Assembly: GCA_013139625.1 (NCBI GenBank)
Contig: WTAK01000075.1
Coordinates: forward strand, 1 to 13,000
Reading direction: 5' to 3'
Length of the DNA: 13,000 nucleotides
DNA from: Candidatus Delongbacteria bacterium
GTDB lineage: Bacteria; UBA4055
Part shown: one piece after another, positions 1-5,890 of the stretch
Layout of the letters: each line of letters opens with the position of its first letter
Numbering within the stretch: position 1 is the first letter of the stretch
Position numbers and translations under genes: made by a program
The notes under the pieces: generated by a model
What the model was told of the DNA's origin: nothing
Database searches by the model: none
Seen by the model: only the letters and a program-made list of their open reading frames with translations

Positions 1-1537
1 AGTAAAAATGAAATTTAAAATTATTGGTGATGAGTCTCAATACGTAGATGAGTCTTATGAGAAGACTGAACAGTTATTTGTTATAGATGACATAAAAATA
101 ATGTATACCAGAAACCCCATACCAATCAGTCCAACTAATATTACTGCTTCACAAATAAGTAATTCTATAGAGCTCACATGGCAAATGCCTGACTCAAAAG
201 AAATGGACAAAGAATTAGATGTTTTCAATGTTTACCGAGACGGAATAAAGATAGATCAAACAGTAGAATTATCATTTGTTGATAATAAAGTAAGTAGTTA
301 CACTACCTATCAATATGCGATTACAAGACAACTTGATTTAGACTATATGAAAGAAACTTCTGCATTCGACTGTAATATAAACATTACAACAGATTTAATC
401 TTATTTCCAATGCCTGTTAACTTTAGTGCAACATTAGGTACTGGTACTGAATATAATTGTGTTACCTTAAATTGGTCGCCTCCGAGTGAAGGCATAATAG
501 AATACGATATATACAGAAATGGAGTATATTATAACTCAACATTAGATTCAACATATTTTGATGCCTACTTACCTGATGGTGATTATAATTATTATCTAAT
601 TGCAAAGTACAGTGATCCTGTTGGTGAATCATGGGCAACTGATACAAAAAGTGTTAGCATAATACCTCCTATAATACCTGTTGTTGAGTGTTTTGAAAAT
701 GGAGGAGTATCACCTGAATTCTGGACTTCCGGTGAGTATGAAACGTATTTTTATCCCGATCATGATAATTTATGGAAATATGTAACTATCAATCCTCAAG
801 GTTTACAAGCATACGATGGTAATTATTTTGCTAGTATGGGAGTAGGTCCATTTACAAGTAAGCAAACTCCTGATAGTTTAACTGGGACAGATTATTTAAC
901 TTCACCACAATTAGATTTAACTGGTTATGAAGATATTAGTATTACATTTAAATATTTGGTTCAGAGTAATTTTACAGCCAAGAATAAATCTTTAAAGAAT
1001 TGGTTTAGAATAAGGTATTCAAATGAAGATTTTTGGAATCTTCCAGATGGAACTCCATACATGAATGTTTGGAATACAGTAGGGATTTATGAATTTGATT
1101 TAACTGAAGAATCTGGTGCAAATACCGAATGGAAGTCAATTAGTATACCTGTTAGTAATGATATTCTTACTAATCAAACTGCCTTCCAAATTGTAGGTAA
1201 TATTGAATTAGAAGATGCAACTCAATATTTATGTTATAACATTGATAGTTTAGTGATCGATGGTACAATTGAATTTGAAATACCTACAAATTTAATCATA
1301 ACGAATGAGAATCCAAATATAAAACTTATTTGGGATGCTGTAGCTGGTGCAACATGCTATAAAGTATATTCATCTGGTGATCCTTACGGAACATTCACTG
1401 AAGATACATCCGGTAGTTTCAATGGAGAAGAATGGATTGCACCACTCACTCTTAATAAGTTGTTTTATTATGTGATAGCATTGAATGCATGTAAGAACGA
1501 TGTTATCAAAAGCAATACTCGAAATATTGAAAGGTAA
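1..1537 (+). CDS. Partial secreted multidomain protein (fibronectin type III and jelly-roll modules), 5' end outside window
   Basis: About 509 residues are visible, counted from the first ATG at position 8. Modules in order: the tail of a jelly-roll/MAM-like domain (residues 1-32, ending FVIDDIKI), an FnIII domain (about 41-130, with IELTW and YRDG), a second FnIII (about 135-218, VTLNWSPP, YRNG), a complete jelly-roll 'choice-of-anchor'-like domain (about 227-420, FENGG at the start, NIDSLVIDG at the end) and a last FnIII-like domain (about 424-495, IKLIWDAVAGA, YKVYSSGDPYGTF). Residues 1-45 resemble residues 392-430 in order and spacing (FKIIGD/FQIVGN, then VIDD/VIDG, then PTNI/PTNL). The first residues are therefore probably the end of another copy of the jelly-roll, and ATG 8 is an internal methionine. 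The frame is open to the window edge, and no signal peptide or Shine-Dalgarno is seen. No T9SS sorting domain follows the last FnIII. Families of this kind are extracellular or cell-surface proteins; the exact function is not recognisable. A terminator lies 63 nt downstream. Confidence 0.75.
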   Translation, partial: VKMKFKIIGDESQYVDESYEKTEQLFVIDDIKIMYTRNPIPISPTNITASQISNSIELTWQMPDSKEMDKELDVFNVYRDGIKIDQTVELSFVDNKVSSYTTYQYAITRQLDLDYMKETSAFDCNINITTDLILFPMPVNFSATLGTGTEYNCVTLNWSPPSEGIIEYDIYRNGVYYNSTLDSTYFDAYLPDGDYNYYLIAKYSDPVGESWATDTKSVSIIPPIIPVVECFENGGVSPEFWTSGEYETYFYPDHDNLWKYVTINPQGLQAYDGNYFASMGVGPFTSKQTPDSLTGTDYLTSPQLDLTGYEDISITFKYLVQSNFTAKNKSLKNWFRIRYSNEDFWNLPDGTPYMNVWNTVGIYEFDLTEESGANTEWKSISIPVSNDILTNQTAFQIVGNIELEDATQYLCYNIDSLVIDGTIEFEIPTNLIITNENPNIKLIWDAVAGATCYKVYSSGDPYGTFTEDTSGSFNGEEWIAPLTLNKLFYYVIALNACKNDVIKSNTRNIER

Positions 1538-1599
1538 ATCAAATTAGGACTTTTTAACAAAAAACACTTAAGCCTGTTGAACCTTAAAAAGGACTAATA

Positions 1600-1630
1600 A
1601 AAACAGCCCCGATTGTATCGGGGCTGTTTT
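1600..1630. terminator. Strong bidirectional intrinsic terminator
   Basis: A perfect 14-bp inverted repeat (1600-1613 with 1617-1630) encloses a 3-nt loop (TGT). The stem has a G+C-rich core (GCCCCGAT/ATCGGGGC) flanked by A's on the left and T's on the right, so it can act on either strand. It ends transcription of the FnIII protein gene at 1537 and insulates it from the small exported-protein gene that follows. The rest of 1538-1731 is AT-rich spacer plus the promoter candidate at 1653-1681. Confidence 0.85.
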
Positions 1631-1652
1631 GTTACTATCCAGAATTTTAATC

Positions 1653-1681
1653 TTGCAAAGTTCAATAGTAAAGTATATATT
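1653..1681 (+). promoter_or_regulatory. Candidate sigma70-type promoter for the small exported-protein gene
   Basis: TTGCAA (1653-1658) and TATATT (1676-1681) are separated by exactly 17 nt. The pair lies just after the strong terminator and about 50 nt before the start codon at 1732, where a promoter is needed. It was found by eye in AT-rich sequence, where chance matches are common. The same TTGCAN-17-TATATT pair recurs at 5299-5327. Confidence 0.4.
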
Positions 1682-1731
1682 AAAAGTGTAGAAATTAAAT
1701 GAGTAAACACAAATAAATTTATGGAGGATAC

Positions 1732-2169
1732 ATGATAACTTCTCAAAGAAGAATTTTACTTGTTCTTTTTGTTGCAGTATTACTTATGTTTTCACGTTCA
1801 CATCTGCTTTTTGCCCAAAAAACGGGTAGTGGAAATAGTGTTGGTAATACTGATATTGTTGGAGATCAAGAGGGTGAAAATGATTTAGATGCTGATTTTG
1901 ATGACGATGCAGATGAAAAGATTGAAGTAAAGAAGGTCGTAAAAAAATCAAAAAAGTATAGAAAGAAAAGATCTAAATTATCTCCTGAACAGAAGAAGCA
2001 AAAATTGATCGTAAGGGAATTGAAAAGATTTGCAAACGCAAAAAAAAGTATTTCAAACAGAGAAAAGAAGGCAAAAAAAATACTTAAAAAGGTAAAAATA
2101 GACCGAGAAAGAGAATTGATCAAACACGATAGAAGGATTCAAGAAATTGAAGAGATGGAATTTGATTAA
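1732..2169 (+). CDS. Small exported protein of unknown function, acidic then lysine-rich
   Basis: 145 residues; the family is not recognised. The N-terminus is a typical Sec signal peptide: QRR at 5-7, a hydrophobic core at about 9-20, and a likely cleavage site near FAQ (27-29). The mature protein starts with a Gly/Ser/Asn stretch, then an acidic block (about 45-62, with DADFDDDADE), then a very basic, probably helical region (about 63-125, many KK/KKS/KKA runs and RELKRF), and ends acidic (EEMEFD). The start is supported by GGAGG at 1723-1727, 4 nt before the ATG. The gene stands alone between its own promoter candidate and a terminator at 2194-2219. The charge pattern suggests an envelope protein that binds anionic polymers or folds on itself, but this is inference. 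It is not a lipoprotein, because there is no lipobox cysteine. Confidence 0.7.
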   Translation: MITSQRRILLVLFVAVLLMFSRSHLLFAQKTGSGNSVGNTDIVGDQEGENDLDADFDDDADEKIEVKKVVKKSKKYRKKRSKLSPEQKKQKLIVRELKRFANAKKSISNREKKAKKILKKVKIDRERELIKHDRRIQEIEEMEFD

Positions 2170-2193
2170 ACTCCATTAGATCTTAACTCTATG

Positions 2194-2219
2194 AAAAAGC
2201 TACTTTGGTAGCTTTTTTT
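2194..2219 (+). terminator. Intrinsic terminator of the small exported-protein gene
   Basis: A 10-bp perfect stem (2194-2203 with 2208-2217) with a TTTG loop runs into seven consecutive T's (2213-2219). It starts 24 nt after the stop at 2169. The A-run on its left arm means it could also act weakly on the minus strand. Confidence 0.8.
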
Positions 2220-2249
2220 ATTTATTGAAAAAGAAATGTCAGATTTAGC

Positions 2250-2278
2250 TTGAAAAATGGCAAATAAAGTGTTAGAAT
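2250..2278 (+). promoter_or_regulatory. Candidate sigma70-type promoter for the receiver-kdsB-dxs unit
   Basis: TTGAAA (2250-2255) and TAGAAT (2273-2278) have a 17-nt spacer, each one or two bases from consensus. The pair lies between a terminator (2194-2219) and the receiver gene at 2319. The predicted start near 2285 gives a leader of about 35 nt. Found by eye. Confidence 0.5.
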
Positions 2279-2318
2279 TATACGTTGATAACTGTGCCGT
2301 GAAAATAAGGATAACTTT

Positions 2319-2672
2319 ATGGGTCGAAAAAAGATTTTAATTATAGATGATCAGCCTGAAATTCTTGATGTACTTTCTGAAATTATTGAAATTCTAGGAC
2401 ATGAAGTATATGCGATCACAACAGGTAAAGATCTAGATCGAATTTTTGATGCACATGATATTGATATAGTCATCTCTGACTATCAAATGCCCGATATGAC
2501 CGGATATGATATTGCAAAAATAATGAAAGATAATTACCCTAAGGTAAAAGTATATATAGTTTCAGGGTATCATAATATTCTCTCAGATGAAAAGATGTTG
2601 AAATATGGTGTTTGTGGACTTTTGGATAAGCCTTTTAAAATGGATGAATTAAAAGAGATATTGAAGGATTAG
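2319..2672 (+). CDS. Stand-alone CheY-like response regulator receiver
   Basis: 117 residues, a single receiver (REC) domain with no output domain. The conserved set is complete: the acidic pair D10-D11, phospho-acceptor D54 (in VISDYQMP), S82 in the Ser/Thr switch position (IVSGY), and K104 (DKPF). It should be phosphorylated on D54 by a histidine kinase and act through protein-protein contacts. No kinase is present in the window, so the partner is unknown. The start ATG follows AAGGA at 2307-2311 with 7 nt spacing. Only one nucleotide separates its stop from the kdsB TTG start, so the two are almost certainly co-transcribed and translationally linked. CheY proper is similar in size, but there are no chemotaxis genes nearby. 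Confidence 0.9.
   Translation: MGRKKILIIDDQPEILDVLSEIIEILGHEVYAITTGKDLDRIFDAHDIDIVISDYQMPDMTGYDIAKIMKDNYPKVKVYIVSGYHNILSDEKMLKYGVCGLLDKPFKMDELKEILKD
2664..2668 (+). promoter_or_regulatory. Ribosome binding site that fixes the TTG start of kdsB
   Basis: AAGGA lies inside the last codons of the receiver gene, 5 nt before the TTG at 2674. No ATG is close by, and the protein encoded from this TTG begins exactly where the KdsB family does (MKNIIGIIPAR). Confidence 0.6.
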
Positions 2673-2673
2673 A

Positions 2674-3405
2674 TTGAAGAATATAATTGGAATAATACCT
2701 GCTAGATACAACTCTACTCGCCTGCCAGGCAAACCTTTAAGGTTAATAAATGGAAAGAGTATGCTATTGCGTGTTTGCGAACAGGTTGAAAAGAGTAAGT
2801 TTATCAATAAGATTATCGTAGCTACTGATGATGATAGAATTTATAAACATATGATTTCATTGGATAAGTCAGTTGTTATGACTTCAGTAGATATTAATTC
2901 AGGTACAGACAGATGTTGGGAAGCAGTTAAAGATATTAATTGTGATATAGTCGTAAATATCCAAGGTGATGAACCATTGATCGACCCTGAAGTAATAGAT
3001 AAAACAGTAGAAGCTTTGTTAAATTCTAATGACGCAGTATGTTCAACTCCGATAAAAAAAATTAGTGATAGATTAGAACTAAAAAATGAGAATGTAGTTA
3101 AAGTAGTGAAGGATGTTAATGGCAATGCTTTGTATTTCTCAAGATCAAACATTCCTTTTGAAAGAGTTGAAACAAATTTTAAATTTAAGCATATTGGGCT
3201 TTATTGTTTTAAGTATGAATTTTTGGAAAAGTTTGTAAATATGGAAAGAACACCTTACGAAATATCTGAATCGTTAGAACAGCTTAGAGTATTAGAAAAT
3301 GGGTATAAAATAAAATGTGTAGAAGTGGATTACGACTCCATTGGCGTAGATACGGAAAGTGACCTTGAAGTTGTAGAATCCATATTAAGTAAAAGAGGAT
3401 ATTGA
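2674..3405 (+). CDS. kdsB: 3-deoxy-manno-octulosonate cytidylyltransferase (CMP-Kdo synthetase)
   Basis: KdsB joins CTP and Kdo to give CMP-Kdo and diphosphate in the cytoplasm. CMP-Kdo is the donor for the inner core of lipopolysaccharide, so the gene implies an LPS outer membrane. The 243 residues match the family length (about 245-255). Visible motifs: the nucleotide-binding loop IPARYNSTRLPGKPL (8-22), IVATDDDRI (48-56), SGTDR (76-80), the metal-binding NIQGDEPLI (95-103), HIGLYCFK (173-180), and the family C-terminal pattern ESLEQLRVLENGYKI (199-213) followed by GVDTESDLE. The start is a TTG one nucleotide after the receiver stop, supported by AAGGA. Its stop codon TGA overlaps the dxs ATG (TGATG). 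The identification is firm. Confidence 0.97.
   Translation: MKNIIGIIPARYNSTRLPGKPLRLINGKSMLLRVCEQVEKSKFINKIIVATDDDRIYKHMISLDKSVVMTSVDINSGTDRCWEAVKDINCDIVVNIQGDEPLIDPEVIDKTVEALLNSNDAVCSTPIKKISDRLELKNENVVKVVKDVNGNALYFSRSNIPFERVETNFKFKHIGLYCFKYEFLEKFVNMERTPYEISESLEQLRVLENGYKIKCVEVDYDSIGVDTESDLEVVESILSKRGY
3394..3399 (+). promoter_or_regulatory. Ribosome binding site that decides the dxs start
   Basis: AGAGGA ends 5 nt before the ATG at 3405 but only 2 nt before the in-frame TTG at 3402. The spacing favours the ATG, which overlaps the kdsB stop as TGATG. Confidence 0.65.
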
Positions 3406-5297
3406 TGGACATCTTAAAAAATATCAATTCACCATTAGATATTAAGACTTTAAATAATAAAGAATTGAAACAACTCGCTGAAGAAACAAGAGAATTTATA
3501 ATTGAAAATGTAGATAAGACAGGGGGGCATTTGGCTCCAAGTTTAGGTGTTGTTGAACTAACAATTGCTCTTCATAAAGTTTTTGATATGCCAAAAGATA
3601 AGATTGTTTGGGATGTTGGACATCAAGCTTATGCACATAAGATATATACTGGTAGAAGAGACGTCTTTCATACAAATCGTCAATTCAAAGGGATTAGTGG
3701 ATTTATCAAACCTTCTGAATCGGAATACGATTCATTTGCAGTTGGTCATGCTTCAACATCTATTTCGGCAGGCTATGGTTTTGTAGAAGCGGCAGCTATG
3801 AAAGGTGAAGAAAATAATGTTATTTCGGTAATTGGAGATGGTTCCATTACCGGTGGATTAGCTTTTGAAGGATTAAATAATGCGGGAGCTTCACAAAAGA
3901 AATTTCTTGTGATATTAAATGATAATGATATGTCTATTTCGAAACCTGTTGGAGCATTGTCGAAATATTTAGCAACATTATTGTCTGATAGGACATTTAA
4001 TAAATTAAAAAATGAAATATGGAATATTACAGGTAAATATAAACTTGGAAGACCTATCAGAAAGGGACTTTCCAGAATTGAGAAGAGTGTTAAAACACTA
4101 TTAACTCCGGGTGTATTGTTTGAAAAGTTAGGCTTCAATTATATTGGCCCAATAGATGGTCATGATATTGGGGCATTAACAAGAGTACTTGAAAATATTA
4201 AGAATGATATTTCCGGTCCGGTATTTCTTCATGTGATCACTGAAAAGGGCAAAGGTTTTAAAGCTGCAGAGCAAGATATTAAAGGAACTTACCACGGTGT
4301 GTCACCGGGAATACTAAATAATGGGTCGTCAAGTAATAATGGATCATCAAATAAAAGCTCTAAACTTAAGTATCAGGATGTTTTTGGAAAAACAATATGT
4401 AGATTAGCAGAAAAGAATGATAAGATAGTTGCTATAACTGCGGCAATGAAAGTAGGCACAGGGCTTTCGGATTTTGGAGATAAATATCCTGAACGACTTT
4501 TTGATGTTGGTATTGCGGAAGAACATGCTGTAACATTTTCAGCGGCTTTGGCAATGGAAGGATTTAAGCCTATTGTAACGATATATTCAACTTTTTTACA
4601 GCGTTCATTAGACCAGATAATACATGATTGTGCACTACAAAAATTAAATATGGTTTTTGCATTGGATAGAGCAGGAATTGTTGGCGAAGATGGACCTACT
4701 CATCATGGTGTTTTCGATCTTTCTTATCTCAGGTTTATACCGGGTTTAATAATGATGTCACCTAGAAATGAGAGGGAACTTCTAAATATGCTCTATACTT
4801 CGGTGGAAGAAGATGGGCTATTTGCTATAAGATATCCAAGGGGTGCAGGTACCGGAGAAAGTATTGATGTTGAACCTGAAAAAATAGAGATCGGAAAAGG
4901 CGAAAAACTAGTTGATGGTAAAAATATTGCATTTTTAACAATAGGAAATATCACTAATAGTGTTATCAAGGCAGTGGATATTCTGAAGAAAAAGAATATT
5001 AGCTGTTCGGTTTATGATATGAAATTTATTAAACCGTTGGATGCTAAGATTATTAAGGAAGCTTATAACAACCATGATTGTATTATAACAGTGGAAGAGA
5101 ATTCAGTTGTAGGTGGGTTCGGTAGTGGTATCCTAGAGAACCTTAACAGGCAAGGGATTTATGATGCTAAGGTCAAGATCATAGGTATTGAAGATAATTT
5201 TGTAGAGCATGGTAGTATGGAGGAATTGTTCAAATTGTTGAATTTTCATCCTGAGGGATTAGCTAAAACATCGGAGACCTTTTTTAGCAACAAATAA
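3405..5297 (+). CDS. dxs: 1-deoxy-D-xylulose-5-phosphate synthase
   Basis: Dxs is a thiamin-diphosphate enzyme that condenses pyruvate with glyceraldehyde 3-phosphate to DXP, the entry step of the MEP isoprenoid pathway and a precursor of thiamin and pyridoxal phosphate. The 630 residues from the ATG at 3405 match the family length. Visible: GGHLAPSLGVVELT (40-53), WDVGHQAYAHKI (69-80), the ThDP/Mg motif GDGSITGG...NDN (144-174), GPIDGHD (248-254), the transketolase Pyr domain with GIAEEHAVTF (369-378; E372 is the expected catalytic Glu), DRAGIVGEDGPTHHGVFD (421-438), RYPRG (476-480) and a C-terminal transketolase domain (about 500-620). An alternative TTG start at 3402 would add one residue, but the AGAGGA spacing favours the ATG. 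An unusual Gly/Ser/Asn linker (305-319) joins the first two domains and contains a short DNA tandem repeat. It is the last gene of the receiver-kdsB-dxs unit. Confidence 0.97.
   Translation: MDILKNINSPLDIKTLNNKELKQLAEETREFIIENVDKTGGHLAPSLGVVELTIALHKVFDMPKDKIVWDVGHQAYAHKIYTGRRDVFHTNRQFKGISGFIKPSESEYDSFAVGHASTSISAGYGFVEAAAMKGEENNVISVIGDGSITGGLAFEGLNNAGASQKKFLVILNDNDMSISKPVGALSKYLATLLSDRTFNKLKNEIWNITGKYKLGRPIRKGLSRIEKSVKTLLTPGVLFEKLGFNYIGPIDGHDIGALTRVLENIKNDISGPVFLHVITEKGKGFKAAEQDIKGTYHGVSPGILNNGSSSNNGSSNKSSKLKYQDVFGKTICRLAEKNDKIVAITAAMKVGTGLSDFGDKYPERLFDVGIAEEHAVTFSAALAMEGFKPIVTIYSTFLQRSLDQIIHDCALQKLNMVFALDRAGIVGEDGPTHHGVFDLSYLRFIPGLIMMSPRNERELLNMLYTSVEEDGLFAIRYPRGAGTGESIDVEPEKIEIGKGEKLVDGKNIAFLTIGNITNSVIKAVDILKKKNISCSVYDMKFIKPLDAKIIKEAYNNHDCIITVEENSVVGGFGSGILENLNRQGIYDAKVKIIGIEDNFVEHGSMEELFKLLNFHPEGLAKTSETFFSNK
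4317..4352 (+). repeat. 18-bp in-frame tandem repeat (two copies) in the dxs interdomain linker
   Basis: Units 4317-4334 and 4335-4352 are identical at 15 of 18 positions; the three differences are all G/A. They encode NNGSSS and NNGSSN (Dxs residues 305-316), followed by KSS. The repeat lies between YHGVSPG, the end of the ThDP-binding domain, and the start of the Pyr domain, a place where Dxs proteins usually tolerate variable loops. Confidence 0.75.
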
Positions 5298-5298
5298 C

Positions 5299-5327
5299 TT
5301 GCATTATGTAACTTAATGTATTATATT
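5299..5327 (+). promoter_or_regulatory. Candidate promoter upstream of rimP-nusA-infB
   Basis: TTGCAT (5299-5304) and TATATT (5322-5327) have a 17-nt spacer, starting 2 nt after the dxs stop. The likely transcript start near 5334 would place the hairpin at 5356-5380 inside the leader of rimP. No other promoter-like pair lies between dxs and rimP. Found by eye. Confidence 0.45.
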
Positions 5328-5355
5328 CGACTTGTAATATAGTTGAGGCTTTGAG

Positions 5356-5380
5356 AAAGTGGGAAATATCCCACTTTTTT
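5356..5380 (+). terminator. Intrinsic terminator of dxs and/or attenuator ahead of rimP-nusA
   Basis: A 9-bp perfect stem (5356-5364 with 5369-5377; core GTGGGA/TCCCAC) with an AATA loop ends in six T's (5375-5380). It is 59 nt after the dxs stop, so it can end the upstream operon. It is only 16 nt before the rimP ATG, and downstream of the promoter candidate at 5299-5327. Transcription of rimP must therefore pass through it, which is the layout of an attenuator. The short segment 5349-5352 (CTTT) could pair with 5356-5359 and compete with the stem, but this alternative is weak. Confidence 0.8.
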
Positions 5381-5395
5381 GTTAGATAACTAAAC

Positions 5396-5878
5396 ATGAA
5401 CGAAAGAAAAATGACACTATTAAACAAGATAATACAAGCTATAGAGCCCCTTGCGGTTAAGTACGGGCAAGAATTAGTTGAAGTAACTTTTGAAGAAAAC
5501 TCTCATGATAAAAAACTGAAAGTTATTGTTGGTTCATTAAAAGGGGTCGGAATTAAAGAGTTAACCTCGATTACAAAAGAGTTTAATAAACTAAATGAAG
5601 CTAATGTGATAATACCTTTTGATTTTAGCTTAGATGTAAGCTCACCGGGGTTAGATAGACTATTACAAACAGGGTCTGACTTTAAGAGAAATATTGATAG
5701 AGAAGTTAGTATAAAGCACAAAGGTGAGAATGATGTAATGCACAAGGATTCAGGAACAATTTTAGAGGTTTCCGGAACGAATGTCACTATCCGTGTTAGT
5801 AAAAACGAAAACAAACAGATACTAATTGAAAATATAATAAAAGCAAAATTAGTTATAAAAATCGGAAAAAGAAAATAG
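5396..5878 (+). CDS. rimP: Ribosome maturation factor RimP
   Basis: RimP binds the 30S subunit and assists its late assembly. The 160 residues fit the family (about 150-160). The N-terminal alpha/beta domain (about 7-88) has IEPLAVKYGQELVEVTF (16-32) and the family signature VSSPGLDRLL (81-90). The C-terminal Sm-like barrel (about 92-155) carries the GTILEV and VTIRV strands. First gene of the conserved rimP-nusA-infB cluster. No clear Shine-Dalgarno precedes the ATG at 5396. An ATG at 5411 (residue 6), with a weak GAAAG 4 nt ahead, is an alternative that leaves the domain intact. Its TAG stop overlaps the AGGAG of nusA, so nusA translation may be coupled to it. Confidence 0.93.
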   Translation: MNERKMTLLNKIIQAIEPLAVKYGQELVEVTFEENSHDKKLKVIVGSLKGVGIKELTSITKEFNKLNEANVIIPFDFSLDVSSPGLDRLLQTGSDFKRNIDREVSIKHKGENDVMHKDSGTILEVSGTNVTIRVSKNENKQILIENIIKAKLVIKIGKRK

Positions 5879-5890
5879 GAGTTAAATCTA

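Noticed and set aside
1544..1597. Imperfect inverted repeat (1544-1557 with 1584-1597, 12 of 14 pairs)
   Set aside because: Mostly A/T pairs with two central mismatches and a 26-nt loop. It is easily due to chance in AT-rich spacer, next to a much better terminator.
3773..4138. 121-codon open frame on the minus strand
   Set aside because: Entirely opposite the ThDP-binding domain of dxs.
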